A DNA stretch of 64,000 nucleotides from Tetranychus cinnabarinus (GCA_022266195.1 WHVY01000002.1:3053001-3117000); one strand, 5' to 3'. Shown: positions 1 to 13,134, counted from the stretch's first letter. Numbers and translations: made by a program. The notes: generated by a model not told the origin, from the letters alone.

Positions 1-89
1 TTCTGATGGTTGATTAGCAAGTGGAAATATTTCACATGAGCGCACAGATTCTGAATATAATGGAAACTTTCTTACTCACTTTTTCTTAG

Positions 90-1167
90 GGCTAGCTTAT
101 AAAATTATTGATGTTATCGACAAAACGAAGAGTAAAATTACTTCAGCTGATGGCTTTCAATCCAGAGTAAGAGTTGATGCGAAATTAAATGACAATGATC
201 AAGTTACTGTGACTGTGCCCGATGTGAAAACTTTTGCTAATTGTTATCGAACCTGTCATAATTCAGAGCAACTCAAATGCAATATTTTTTCCTTTTGTTC
301 AAATGGTGACTGTAGAGTCAGCAGTTTATTGACTGTTAACCTTTATAACGAATCACACGTTGAACAAGACAAATCATGTTCTATTCACGCTGTGAATGTT
401 ATCAATGATTACTTAGAAGTACCTCAGAGGAAATTTAAAACTCGAGTTACAACCGCAGTCGAAAAAAATATTTATTCTTGTGCAGAATATTGTCATGCTT
501 CACTTGATTGTTTCTCCTTCCAATGGTGCGATTATCAATGTAGTTTTGGTGGTTTTTATACAGATGCAGCTACTGAATATGATAATGAATGCAGCGTATA
601 TCTTCGTGAGTATTCTTGGAAAGGCGTAGAAAAGTCTTTTTTGTCTAATTTACTTCTTATTCATTAATTTAATTAGCCAAAGTATCTGAAAAGTACCAAA
701 AGACTGGAAACAAGATCGTATCAGATGTGCTTTACACTGAAATGAATTTAAATTTCGATCAATGTGCATCATTATGTCATGGATGGTCCGATGGTGAAAC
801 TGGGTGCAAATCATTTAATTATTGTCCTAAAAGTAGAGCAGAAAGTTCTTGTTCATTAACTCAATTTTCAGTTAAGAGTTCAAATACTAAGACTATCGAA
901 GGAGGCGATTGTTCAAATTACGAGTTGAAAGTGGAATCAAATGTAAAGAAAAGGAAAGAATCTAGTTCGACTGAAGTAACGACAGGGACAAGTGGATCAG
1001 GTGCCTTTAGAATAATTATGCTCTTCTTGTTTGTTGGGGCTTTATTAGGATTCGCTGGACCATTTGGCCACACAAAAGTTAAACAAATTCGTATTGCTTT
1101 AGAAGTCAATGAAAGTTTCAATTGGACAAGACAAGTAAATGAACAAGCTGAAAATATTATTAATTGA
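90..1167 (+). CDS. LolA-like/apple-domain membrane protein, array copy 1 (3' end only)
   Basis: These are the last two exons of a gene whose 5' part lies left of the window. Exons are 90-605 (516 nt, exactly the length of exon 15 in the other copies) and 677-1167, with a TTCTTAG acceptor and a C|GTGAGT donor. The first exon encodes two cysteine-rich apple/PAN-like modules; the motifs FSFC and CFSFQWCDYQC are visible. The second encodes a third module (CASLCHGW, FNYCP), a basic Ser/Thr-rich stretch, one hydrophobic membrane helix near 1005-1065, and a tail of about 35 residues ending ENIIN. The tail is one codon longer than in copies 2 and 3. The frame is intact in the visible part, so the gene is probably functional. 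The paralogy with copies 2 and 3 is direct; the domain name is my reading of the cysteine spacing. Confidence 0.82.
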
Positions 1168-2289
1168 ATTTCATTTTCAGATTACAGGACATGATATTTT
1201 TATGCAATTTTTTTGAATCTGCGTGTCAAACTTAGCTCTGATTTTCAGTTTTGCAAAGCTGTTTCAAATTTAAATAACACTACTGTTGACTATCTGAAAT
1301 TTACTCTCGACTAGAATCCCGTCTTTTCAAATTCAAAATATCCCCGCCATCGTAATTTAACATTTTTTTGAAAAAATCAAGTCAGAAATAATTGCGATTC
1401 ATAACTCATGCGTTTGTATTGATAAAAAACAAATGAGTAATTGTATTAACACACTAAATTATGAATTAATTGTATTGCGTTTTCATATCCCCGAGATCTC
1501 ACCTACAATTGTTGAGCAATTCCATGTATTTCTAAGCTTTATTGTTCATTTACTCTAAAGATTTGATTACCGTATTGAAATTGAGAATGATAAAGTACGC
1601 TTTCAATTAAGCATTTTTTGATTGTAGCAGCGGCGCGGGCATTCCAAAAAGAGGGCAAAGGAATCTGATTAACATGTAAGATAAAGGCTAACTCTGGATC
1701 TCCACCAAAGACGGCCCTGCTGTTGTAAACACAATTGAAAGCATTTTAAGTATTAATACATATTAGATCACTACATTGGAGATGTTCATGAATAAGAAGC
1801 CTTGGGCCGAGTCATGATCACATCATAACATTTTTGAAATAAAATGGAACATCATGAGAGTGGAAAGATCACGGCTTAAATATATGTCGAACATCATGAA
1901 GAAAATGTTTGGATTTTCAGCGACCATATCCTCAACAATAGTGAAATTTTCTGATGACCTCCCTGTTTTGAGTCTTCCGGTTTTATCCTCGTCAGCATCC
2001 AAAAGCTTTTGCAATTATTCAGTCTATTTTTGCTCTTCCAATAATTAGCACCATTTATAGATTATGAATTCTCCTTGACAGCTACATCGAAAGATGCTGA
2101 AGTACTTGTTCGAAATCATTCATTTCTGAAGCTACAATTGTTTCCATCCAGTGGGATAAGTTTAACTTTCATTTTTACCTTTTAGACTGCTATCTCTTTC
2201 ACTCTACTGTTTGGTTATAATGAAATGAGATAATTCTAATTATTATACCCTTACAATATGGATATTTGCAGTTAAACTTTATCTTTTGA
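1168..2289. other. Spacer between array copies 1 and 2
   Basis: AT-rich sequence with no supported gene. The small frames here are not conserved in the spacer before copy 3. A more GC-rich patch lies at about 1625-1740 and is not recognised. Confidence 0.6.
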
Positions 2290-2648
2290 AAATTAAAATC
2301 AACAGATACTACGAATATGGAAGATAAACTTGAAAGAAACGATAAAGTTCCAGTGAATTAACTGGGTGCTAAATACACCCAAATGAGAGACAAGAATTAA
2401 ACAAAGGGAAAAAAGTTAGAGTCGATATGAGTAACAATGTCAATATTGTTTTGTTGTCAACTAAAATTTATATTTATTAAATAAAATCAAACCAACGATC
2501 TAAGGCGTTTATTGTGATTCTACGATTGCATGTTCTTCAATGAACCTAAAAGATGATTTCAATTAACATTGGCATCATTTTCAAACGTGAAGTATCATAA
2601 GTAAATTGAATTTGTTACAGTTTATATGATTGTTAATTACGAATCAAC
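2290..2648 (+). repeat. Upstream (promoter-side) block of copy 2
   Basis: This block shares GGAAGATAAACT, AGTCGATATGAG and CTAAGGCGTTTATTGTGATT with blocks at about 15895-16230, 10040-10400 and 25955-26260. GAATTTGTTACAG just before the start codon is shared with copy 3 and could be a transcription start (ACAGTT) or a 5' leader acceptor. It probably carries the shared promoter. Confidence 0.55.
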
Positions 2649-5600
2649 ATGTCATACTCACTGCAGAACGAAAGATACAAAATTTTGTTTAAATTATTAT
2701 TCATTTTACATTCAACAATTAAAACAGGTAAGAAAAAGATATTCATATATTGACAGAAAAAAAACCTAATCTATTTATAATTCAACTCATAAACACAGCA
2801 AGTGCTACAGATTTGCTGGATTTACCTTTAACCATACCTAGCAAAAGCGCTAACATTAACGCTACTTTAACTGATATCGTAAGTTGAACAACCAGCCAAT
2901 TGTCACTATTTTAACACTTAATGTTATGTGTCTTAGAACGGAGCCAATAAGTTTTTCATTCAAGAATTAATATCAGCTTCTGGTCCAACCAAAAAAGGCA
3001 AAATCGTGATCTCAGGTGAAAAGGATTCCTACAACATCTTTTATACTACTCCTGGTTATTATAAAAAGGAACGTTTGGTTATTCATGGTAAGTGTTTAAC
3101 TGAAAGGATTGTGGAAATTAAAACAATAAATACCTGTAAATTTCTGCAATATTTTTCGGTTCATGAGAAAATTGTTTGTCTGCAATTTGTCAAGAAATGA
3201 GATTATATTCACTCATGGCATTCACTGTAGAACTATCTTAATAATCATTCTTACTTATTTCATGATCTAAAGGTACAGAATGTTTACCATTTACTTTCAA
3301 GAATAATTGGGATGAAACTTTACCTGGAATCAAAAGACCAGTAACTAATCTGGTACTCTTAATGGGACCTTCAATTTTATATCGACTTGTTCAGTCATCA
3401 ATTGTTTGGGTAAGTATTCCAACAATATTATGAGAATGTTTCAAGTAATAGCTATGCCCCTACATCGAGAAGTTATGAGATTTAAACTCGAAGGCGAAGC
3501 TCGAGTGTTTTATCTAATAATTTTGATTAACCATTCACTGTTTGAGTTTCAATTTACCTTTACGCTATTACTATCAAATATGACAGCATCAGTAATACAA
3601 TGATAAAACTTTTTTGTTTCTTGAATCTTTCTTAAAACGATCTTGAATTATCTAAAATTTCAGTATATTATATATCACTTACCCAAATGTTGATAAGGAG
3701 AAATAGATGATAAAAATGAAAATATCAATGGCAAAGATGGTTGATGAAGACGAAGACGGTGGGACAATTTCATTTTATCATCTTTATCTCTTTATCAACA
3801 TTTTGGTTAGTGATTGCTTAAACCTTACTAACCTCAACACCCTTTACAAACCAGCAAACTCTCCTCTCTAAGATTCCTAAGTCAACTCTTAACTCCAAAG
3901 TCAAATAATAGTTTACTAAACTCCTTATTTCATTCATTTTTCTCACAAGTCAGTGATTGTTATCAACCCATTCAAATATTAATAACTAGAACAAAGAACC
4001 AAAAACAATCAGATCAAATTCATTAGCATTTATCATTCACTCATTGTAATCTTTATTTGTTGAACAACAGAAAGCAGTTGCTGATAAAAACATAAGAGGA
4101 ACCACGATGAAGGGTGCGACAACTAACATAAATGAAAGATTGAAAATTACTTTTTATTACAAAAGTGAGTAGAAATTAATTTATAAGTTAAATGATTAGA
4201 TGAACCAATTTTAATCATTCTTTTTCCTCGATAAAAACTAGAGCATTTCGATGATGATTTTGGAATTAAACATCCAAGTCGAATTGAATTCAGTGGTTAT
4301 GATCCATATTCAACTTCAATCAGCTACAAAGAGAATCTTATTCTTGACATTTACCTGCAAAATGAGAACTATTATGATGAACTTGCAAACGAAGTTAATG
4401 TAAGTACTTTACTTTGCTTTTATTATTCACAATGATTTTTAACAGTTGAGCGTCACAATCGCGTGTAATCAGGCAAAAAATATCACAACATCCTGATAAA
4501 GTATTTTGTGAGATCTAGTTCAAAGCATTTAAGATTGTGGTGTCTGCTTTAAGATGTTTGTTAATATTAAACAAACGCCTTTACTATAGAGTTGTTCGGT
4601 AATGAGAAAAATTATCAACCGAATAATACCGAGACCGTGCAAAAAATATCGATATCCAAAAAAAATCGAAACCATAACCGAAAATTTATTAAAATTTAAC
4701 GAAAGAAACAACATATCAACATGTTTAGGTTTGATCTGGCTCAATTCTGTGATAATAAGCCCTGTCTTTGAAAAAAAACGTTTCTATGTTCCTAAAAACT
4801 ATGTTTAAGAAAGAGGTTATGCCTTTATATTTCTTTTTTACAATTGAAATGTTGCCACACTGGGCTTCTTTTCCTCGACATATTGGAAATAACAGTTTAA
4901 AACCATTTTACTTTAAACAATGTCTTTTGTGAGTCGTCTGAAAATATTCTCCAAGTATCCATTAGGATTGAGATACCGAAACCGTGAGCAATTTATCGAT
5001 AATCTTTTCAAGAGAAATTATCGATACCGAAACCGTGGAAAACGTTCACAATACTCGTGAAAAGTTCAAGATTTTCACTTTTCTATATTTTCATTGACTG
5101 TTTATTAGCCTTCAACTGGAATTGGATGCCCATATTACTCGTCTTCAGCTAGCTACCCGTACCCGTCATTGAAAGCTGATTATGTACACTACACTATGCA
5201 CGAGTACATTCAAGGTTCAACCACTTCTCGAACATTCAGTGAGGTTAGTTTGTTTGGTCAAATATTTCCAATGTTACATTCATTTTCATTTCATTTTCAG
5301 ATTCATGCATCAAGAAAGCAAAACTTATTGCGAGTAAGATCAACTCTTCTTGGCGTAGCAACTGAAGCTATTTATGATTATAACCTCGGAGTTTCTTACC
5401 TCTTTGAAGAGGGTGGATCCTGTAGCATATTACCTGCAGATTTAAATTCACCCGGAGTCAATTCTTATGGTTACTTCACTTTGGGCAGTCTTTTCCTCGA
5501 TGGAGAGTCTTTCGCATATATTGGAAAGCTCAACTTAGTAAGTGATCAACAAGAATTAGTAATTCAATGGATGAAATTTGATTAAGGATCTATATTTTAG

Positions 5601-8600
5601 GAGAGTTCAATTATTTAATTTTCTTCTCATGATGAAACTTTCACCATTACTGAATTGGGAGGTGAAAAATATAACCTAACCTTCATTATGGCCAGGGATT
5701 TATTCATTGAAAGTAGCTAGCTAAGTAGCTTATAGTAACCTGTGCGGACATATTTTGGTACAAGCCATTTCATCTTTTTCTCAGAAACTATATGTTCAAT
5801 AGACTTGAAATTTTCATGAAAGGATCATAATGGGAATATATCTATTCAAATCAAATTTCAGAAAGATAGCTCAATTAGTTCATTAGATTTTCTCATTAAT
5901 TGATTGCGTTCCAAACCGCTCAAATGCTTCAGTTTTGAATGGACTTTTCCATGCGTTAGTTTTAAAGTCATGTAATTCTTATTGGGCCCATGAACTTCTT
6001 TCTATTGAAACATTTTATGATCACCTGAGGTCCAACGTATACGCTGGTAATTTTTGGGACTAAAAACACATCACAATCAATTAATACAAGCAAATTAGTC
6101 CAGTAACTCTTTGGAAAAATGTTTAAAGCTAAAATTTTGGAAGACTATGAAAAACGTAGGATAAAAAGTTGATCTTGCCTCTGAGGGTGGATTAAAGAAC
6201 TCTAACATAAAATACTGATTTTAAGCTTTTGAATGATGTATAAAAATGTATAAAAATTGCCATCGATTAATTGTGAAATTTAATTTTAAAAATTTGTACC
6301 AGAATATGTCCGCAGGTTAGTAGGCATTTTAGCTAAAATAATAATTGAATATCAATTGGAATATTATCGATTTCGATATCAAAAAACACAAACAGCTTTG
6401 AAGCATATGGAAAGGAAAATAAGTAATAAATTATTATATTAATAGAAATGCAGTAATTACTCGCTCGTACGATCATTTTCAATTTCTTTCTGGCCTCTAT
6501 TGTAGAGGACAAAAAATCACAATATTTTGCTTTTGGTTCGTTAATAATATTTAGGCTTTTTTAGTTTATGGTACTAATGAATGCTGAAAAGTCCTTAAGA
6601 CAAATTTTAGCAGAAAAATAAAAACATATCTTAATGGAATGGTGAATGGACTAGTTTAGGGACTACAATAAATAACAATGCAATAGTCTCACCTAAAAAG
6701 GCCTGAATATCATTAAACACACACTAGCGAAACAAGAGCAAAAATACATGTCTCATTATTTTTCGTCTTCGACATAAGGCCGAAAAAGATTTAAAAAGAT
6801 TCTACAAGCGAGCGCTCTTTCCTTGTAAGATTAAATGTAAAGTTAACAGTAACTGTTCTGAAATTGCTTTTGTATATTTTCTTAGGAACACCGATCTGGG
6901 TTTCCAGTAAGGGCATGGGAAGCAATAAAATATAATGCTACTATCAACGGGAAAAAGGCCGACAAAGCTGTCGTTACTCAATATTTTGCTGAATCGGTAA
7001 GTTTATCACAGTTTTAATTACGGCTAACTATACTATTGGAGTAATATAATAAATAAAAATAAAATTATAAAATAATTGATATCCATTATCTCTAATATAT
7101 GTGCTAAAATACTCAATCAAAATGGATTTTAGCAAGACGTTGGAGTATTTTTTGTTTATACGCTTGTCAGTACCAAGATTGCGCTCTATAAATGGGATCC
7201 ATCGGTTAGTATTCATTTGAATGATTATGTTTCGCCAAAATATTAATGTTTCTCTGCATATCTTTTGCTAGAAAAAAACTTATACTTTGACGGATGGAAT
7301 TACAAGAGATTACATGAACTTTGAAACTGCCGGATCTGAAGATGAATTTCATGATATTTTTACAATAAAAGAGTGTAAATACTTGATTAGTGATAAAACA
7401 TCAACCCTTGCCTTCAAATTTCAATGTGAAGGTATGTACCGGTAACATTTGATAAAATGTGCTTCGAGCTTGTGTTATGGCTGTAAGGGGCACCGTCTCT
7501 TACTACATGACCTACGTCTAATCGTCTTCTCCTCGAGCAAGCACCTTACAATGGCGATACAGTTGACATTGACTACACCTTTTAATCCAGTGACATTTTG
7601 CACTGCGATGTTGTGCATAGAATAGTCACAGATTTAATATTTTTCATCTCATTTTGCCTATTCCCTGTAGATAGCGAATTCATGATTTTTTTAAACGCAG
7701 GACTATGAAGCCTATCTAATATCGCTATTTAATAATTGGGTTTAAGTATTTGTAACTCATATTCCTGCTTTTCATTTGCAGGTGACTCTTGTGTCGACAG
7801 TATGGAAAATCATGTTTACTATTTGAAAAAGACGATAATGAATTATGTCATTTTAGACAAACCCATTAGTCCACTTCGAATCGATAACATTCAATATAAT
7901 TTCATGGACAGACAATTTGAAATGGAAGTAACATTCCTGGATTCACCTAATTTGCAATGTAATTATCATTTGAAATTTTACATTCGTACAGTTTAATTGA
8001 ACTTTTGGATTTTTTTTCTTTTCCAGATATTTTTAACTCTAAAACAATGTCGGTCAGTGCAGATACAGTTAGAAAGATGAAAACAATCAGAGCAAGCAGT
8101 GAATATGAATGTCTGGAGAAATTATCAAAAAACCAAGAAAAAATCATGTATGTATCACGGAACTTACACATTTTCATTCGATTGGATACTAACTATTTGT
8201 TATTTTCTCATTTAGTGTAGTAATTTATAAACCATCATCTACTTGCGGATATTTGACCGCTTTTGACGATCTCAAGGAAGATACAAAAGGCGGACAACCA
8301 TGCAGCGTCTATCACTTTCCTTTACATAACTTGCAACGCATTGAACAAGAGATACCACTTGATCAACTTCACAATACACTTATGTCAAGTTTAGGATTCA
8401 AGATCCTTTATCGTAAGTACTTCCCAGTCTTAAACTATAGTGAAATATTTACACTTTTTAGTTCTTATAACTTTTGAAGAAACAAGAAATCCAATTACAT
8501 CAGCCAAATTAAATTGGCATATTTTCTCAGTACTAACTTGTGTGGGTAAATTATGAGACTTCAAACTTTACAAATACATTAGCCGAAAGTCCCATAATTT

Positions 8601-9801
8601 ATACACACAGGTTAGTTTTAATTCTGCTGGTTAGTCAGAGAGTGGAAATATTTCGCTATTATTTATTTTCAAAAACGCACAGACTTATCATGCAACCTTT
8701 CTTTTTTAAACTTTTCTCTGAAGAGGCAACTTATACACTTATTGATATTATCGACAAAACGGATAATAAAATTACTCCGAATGATCTCTTTCAAACCAAA
8801 ATTAGAGTTGATGCAAAATTAAAAAGCAACGATCAAGTTACAGTGGCTGCTCCAGATGCGAAAACATTAGCTGATTGTTATCGAACATGTCGTAATTCAG
8901 AGCAACTCAAATGCAATACTTTCTCATTCTGTGAAAATGGGGACTGTAGAGTCAGCAGTTTATTGACGGAAGAATCGTATAACGATTCACGTGTTGAAGA
9001 AGATAAATCATGTTCAATTCACGCTGTGAATCTTCTCAATGATTACTTAGAAGTACATCAAAGGAAATTTAAAACCCCGACTTCCATCGCAGTCGACAGA
9101 AGTATTGATTCATGTGCAGAATATTGTCATGCTTCACCTGATTGTTTCTCCTTCCAATGGTGTGATTATCAATGTAGTTTTGGTGGTTTTTATACAGATG
9201 CAGCTACTGAATATGATGGAGAATGCAGTGTATTTCTTCGTAAGTATTCTTCAAAATTGGTTAAAAGTTTTGTTTTATCTAATCATTGTTTATTAATTCA
9301 TGAATTCAATTAGCCAAAGTATCTGAAAAGTACCAAAAGACTGGAAACAAAATCGTATCTGATGTGCTTTACACTGAAATGAATTTAAATTTTGAACAAT
9401 GTGCATCATTATGTCATGGATGGTCCGATGGTGAAACTGGATGTAAATCATTTAATTATTGTCCTAAAAGTAAAACAGAAAGTTCTTGTTCATTGACGCA
9501 ATTTTCAGTTAAAAGTTCCAATACCAAGACGCTCGAAGGAGGCGATTGTTCAAATTACGAGTTGAAAGTGGAATCAAATCGAAAGAAAAGGAAAGAATCT
9601 AGTTCGACTGAAGTAACGACAGGGACAAGTGGATCAGGTGCCTTTGGAATAATTATGCTCTTCTTGTTTGTTGGGGCTTTATTAGGATTCGCTGCACCAT
9701 TTGGTTACACAAAAGTTAAACAAATGCGTAATGCTTCAGAAGCCAACGAAAGTTTTAGTTGGACAAGACAAGTAAATGAACAAGCAGAGAATATCAATTG
9801 A
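2649..9801 (+). CDS. LolA-like/apple-domain type I membrane protein, array copy 2
   Basis: Sixteen exons join in frame to 970 aa: 2649-2727, 2799-2878, 2937-3087, 3273-3409, 4071-4164, 4242-4399, 5109-5243, 5301-5537, 6886-6996, 7133-7204, 7272-7431, 7782-7958, 8027-8147, 8216-8412, 8724-9239, 9314-9801. The start is the first ATG before a hydrophobic segment (signal peptide, about residues 1-26). Residues about 30-630 form a beta-rich ectodomain with few cysteines. It seems to contain two related modules, each with a GxxYLFEEGGSC- or ERLVIHGTEC-type strand; I tentatively compare these with the LolA-like domain of metazoan membrane proteins. Residues about 680-895 hold three apple/PAN-like modules (cysteines near 688, 692, 700, 706, 711; 767, 771, 777, 783, 787; 838, 842, 852, 858). 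A membrane helix lies at about 917-937, followed by a tail of about 33 residues. Function is unknown; apple modules usually bind protein or carbohydrate. Introns 4, 6 and 8 carry inserted elements. The exon 12 donor (CAAT|GTAATT) and exon 13 donor (ATCAT|GTATGT) rest on phase and on agreement with copy 3. Confidence 0.8.
3674..3814. mobile_element. Short hairpin element in intron 4 of copy 2
   Basis: ATCACTTACCCAAATGTTGATAAGGAG on the left is matched in reverse by the segment ending CAACATTTTGGTTAGTGAT, giving a hairpin of about 141 bp with arms of about 50 bp and mismatches. It is absent from the same intron of copy 3, so it is most likely a MITE-type insertion. Confidence 0.55.
5736..6319. 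mobile_element. 584-bp terminal-inverted-repeat element in intron 8 of copy 2
   Basis: The ends read TAACCTGTGCGGACATATTT and, in reverse complement, TAACCTGCGGACATATTC, followed by TGGTACAA on both sides. This is an inverted repeat of about 27 bp with a 2-bp gap. If the outer TA is a target duplication, this is a Tc1/mariner-type non-autonomous element. No transposase frame lies inside. Copy 3 intron 8 lacks it. Confidence 0.65.
6458..6827. mobile_element. Degraded inverted-repeat element in intron 8 of copy 2
   Basis: CGCTCGTACGATCATTTTCA at the left is imperfectly mirrored by a right end with GATTCTACAAGCGAGCG and TTCCTTGTA. The left end is also seen in copy 3 (22685-22720) and in the 17791-18132 element. 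Boundaries are approximate. Confidence 0.4.
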
Positions 9802-11195
9802 ATTTCAGTTTAAGATTCCAGAATGGAATTTTTAAATCGTAAATTTCTGTGCACATCTTTTCGCTACTTTTTAGATTTGGGAAGCTATGGGCAAAATTTG
9901 AATTACAGTAACAATGAAATACTTTTCGATTCATTTTTTATTTCTATTAGATTCTTTCCACGTAAATCGTAACACGTTATCTTAATCCCGGAAAAGATCT
10001 AGTTCTTTGCGAAGCACTTTTTACAATAGAAATATATGTAGTTAAAACTTTATCGATCAAAGATTGAAATCGCTAAATATGTCGAATAGGGAAGATAAAC
10101 TCGATAAACTCGAGGAAGTTCCAACTCAAGACCGCAGTTCAACTCGAGAACTAATTGGTTACTGAATATACGCAAACCAGAGGAAAGACAGAGACAAAAC
10201 TTAAAGTCGATATGAGAAATAATGTGTCAGTACTGTTTGTTATCAAACCAAATATAAACTTATTAAACATAATCAATCGAATATTCTAAGGCGTTTATTG
10301 TGATTTTACATCGTTTATTGCATGTTAGTCAATGAATTTAAAAGACGATTTCAATTAACACGCACATTAACATCCAATGTAAATCCTTTTGTCGATTGAA
10401 CAACAAAACGAGATGCAAAGAGTATAAGAGCAAACAAACGATTTATTTCGTCTCAAGTCAAAGCATTTGCAAATGAAAAATCTCCCAACTTTTGTATCAT
10501 TTTCTAACATCCACATCTGTTGAAATCAGCCTATTTGTGGTGAGGGTTCAAAACAGCGAAAGCAAAATCGCGAAATTCAAAGCAGTGAAAGCCTAAACAG
10601 AGAAAGCAAAATAGCTAAGAAAAAATAAAGAAGCTGAAAATGAAGAAACTTAACAATTGAACTGATTAAAGTATTTTCTCAGAATTTTGGGAAAGACAAC
10701 ACAATGCTTTGATTAACAGAAACTGAATCCGTTCAATTACTTCATTTAACAGTTTGCCATCCTTTTATTATTTCATTTAAAACTACATCAATCAAATTTT
10801 TTTCCTTAATCATGGCTAATTACGAATTGATTAATCCAACAAAGGTGGAAATTTTTTAGTTTTGAGTACCAATAGTCATCAAAAAACTAGACATAACTGT
10901 GAATCACTGCTAACTATAGATCAAATTGTATTATATTTTCAAAGTAAATATATTGATATACTTCCATAACGCCCATCGTCAGAACAACACCAGAACTTTG
11001 CCTGGCGACAAAAAAGACCGCAGAAAAATAAATTATTGGTTTGTGAGGTTGCGAAAATCTCGATAGTCTCCCTCTATTGATTAAAACCTTAACTATATTA
11101 ACCTTAACTTTTTTTACTTGTTTTGTTTGATATCAGAAGCTTCAAAAACATTTTACAATTGTTTAACTATAAACATGATCTCAAGCTTCGAGCTA
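9802..11195. other. Spacer after copy 2, including a gene-less promoter-like block
   Basis: Positions 10040-10400 repeat the block found before copies 2 and 3 but no coding exon follows. From about 10380 to 10520 the sequence instead matches 26280-26460 downstream of copy 3 (GAACAACAAAACGAGATGCA). Positions 10550-10620 repeat GCGAAAGCAAAA-like units. No gene was found. Confidence 0.5.
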
Positions 11196-11634
11196 ACGAG
11201 GGAACCGTCAGAAGTGTAAGATCGATATTTAAATTTTATTGGTCACTATCGGTACATTAGACCTTATTGAAAACTAAAATAACGAAATTAGCTGCCACAT
11301 TTTCGATTTCAGCATTTAATGGCCTTTTTTCTAGAAAAATTTGTATGCTTTGCTATGAGGATTTGTATTTGTTTTAGAAATCGCATTTAATAAATGTCCT
11401 GGTTGTGCAATAAAAAGTAATATATGTTTTTGTTTAAAAATTTCAAAATTAAAAAATGAACTTAAAAATCCCCATAGAAAAGCATACAAATTTTTCTAGA
11501 AAAAAGGCCATTAAATGCCAAAATCGAAAAGGTGGCAGCTAATTTCGTTATTTTAGTTTTCAATAAGGTCTAATGTACCGATAGTGACCAATAAAATTTA
11601 AATATCGATTTTACACTTCTGACGGTTCCCTCGT
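11196..11634. mobile_element. 439-bp fold-back element with arms of about 170 bp
   Basis: The left end ACGAGGGAACCGTCAGAAGT is mirrored at the right end. The arms stay nearly identical through TCGATATTTAAATTTTATTG, the GGTCTAATGTACC region, GGCCATTAAATG and TCTAGAAAAATTTGTATGC, meeting around a short loop near 11375-11460. It is a young MITE or fold-back element with no coding capacity. Confidence 0.75.
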
Positions 11635-11828
11635 AAGATTTCAATAAGTTTCAAAGACTTTATTCTTCAAGATAATCATTGTTTGGTTGATTTTCATAGT
11701 TACTCATAATTCGTGACGTTAAATATTTTGCATAATAATGTTTCACATTAGCCATATAATTAGATACCTAAGCCAGCCAGGTAGTGCTGAACAGGATGAG
11801 AACTGTACTGACTTGCAACGACTGAAAA

Positions 11829-12075
11829 CTAGCTGCTACTAGCTTGGAGCGATGTCGGCTCGCTAGCTAGCTAAGCGACTAATGTCGAAAACTAGAAACA
11901 TCATAACAGAAACAATGTTTTTTTAGTTTTGAAAAAGTTTGTCGCAAAAATATCAATTTTAGACCAAAGCTAGCTATGCAGCTAGCTAAGGCTAGCTAAC
12001 TTTAAGCTAAGTTTCAGCCAACTTATCAACTGACTATAGCCAATCATGCTGGCATCTGGCTGGCTAACTAGCGAG
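11829..12075. repeat. GCTAGC-rich cluster
   Basis: GCTAGCTAGCTAAG and close variants recur at 11870-11885, 11968-12000 and 12050-12070, mixed with AGCTGCTACTAGC. This is locally unlike the surroundings. It is possibly a degenerate simple repeat. Confidence 0.5.
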
Positions 12076-12623
12076 ATTTTCACTGGCCTCGGTATTTAGA
12101 TATAATTTCCAAATCCAGTGTCTGCAGATGGGAGGTATTATTTGGAGAAAAATATACAATTTTGATGTTTGAAATAACAAGAAATTTATGAGATGGACAA
12201 TCGTCAATAAATAACAACTCTTTTTTCCTTTGCGCTTTACCTCGTTATCACATTTCGAGCTCAAGCAGTGAAAATACAGCTCGTCATACAAGTTTTTTTG
12301 TTAAAGTACTAATTTTGGATTCATCGGTATTCTAGATTTCACATGGTGAACTGGTCACTAGTTTCGTACTTGAAGGGTAGAGTTGCTCAAGCTTAGTCTG
12401 TGAAATCATTTGTAAGACTTTCATTTAATTTCAATCTTGCTTTTGTTAAGAACAAATTTAAGGACTTTGAAAAACTTATCAGTTAAACTGAATTTCAAGT
12501 TTGATGGAATTTAAATTTTATCCAAATTTCGGTAAATCGGAAAATCTTGAAGCTCGAGCTTGCCCAATTGCACGCTTCAATTGATGAAAGTTTTCTGAGA
12601 ATTATTTCGGTTGTACTCTAAAT

Positions 12624-13134
12624 AAGCAACTTAAAAATAAGCTACTCAAAAATTAGCAACACAGGTTAAGGCAAATGTGAAAATAGCCAATGGCACAAAT
12701 TAATCTGGTTAATACTGAACAATACACTGACCACCAGGTACCACTGAAATGCACATTATAATACGTAATAATTTTCATTCGAGTCGAGAGTCGAACCATT
12801 TTTATTGTAAAGCATGCAACTGATTTCATTTGTTGAAATAAAGGTTTCTCTGTTGAACAATTATTGACGAAATTGGGTTCAGAGTTGAAACGTTGGTCGA
12901 TTTTTCGTACAGTTGAGGCAACAGATTTTTCACCAAACTCTTTACAATGTACTGAAAAGACGTAATTTTATATTTAACCCAACAATGTCCATCAACCTGA
13001 ACATCCAAATAGTCCTTTCCATTTAGTCTCGATTTTCACACAAAAATTGTATTTTATACAATCGTTTCAAATTGTTGCTGTTTTTTGAGTTGCTATTTTT
13101 TGAGTTGCTCAATTTTGAGTAGCTTTTTTAAATT
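12624..13134. mobile_element. Degenerate inverted-repeat element
   Basis: AGCAAC...AAGCTACTCAAAAATTAGCAAC...GGC at the left is mirrored at 13070-13134, where TTTTTTGAGTTGCTA is also repeated in tandem. The mismatches suggest an old MITE. Boundaries are approximate. Confidence 0.4.

Noticed and set aside
4600..5050. Repeated ATACCGAAACCGTG and ATCGATA motifs in intron 6 of copy 2 as a possible regulatory array
   Set aside because: Only a few imperfect copies in AT-rich sequence; no clear boundaries or pairing, so no feature was called.
9105..9296. Overlapping frames at 9105-9296 and 24901-25185
   Set aside because: They are out-of-frame readings of exon 15 in copies 2 and 3 and are similar only because the exons are.
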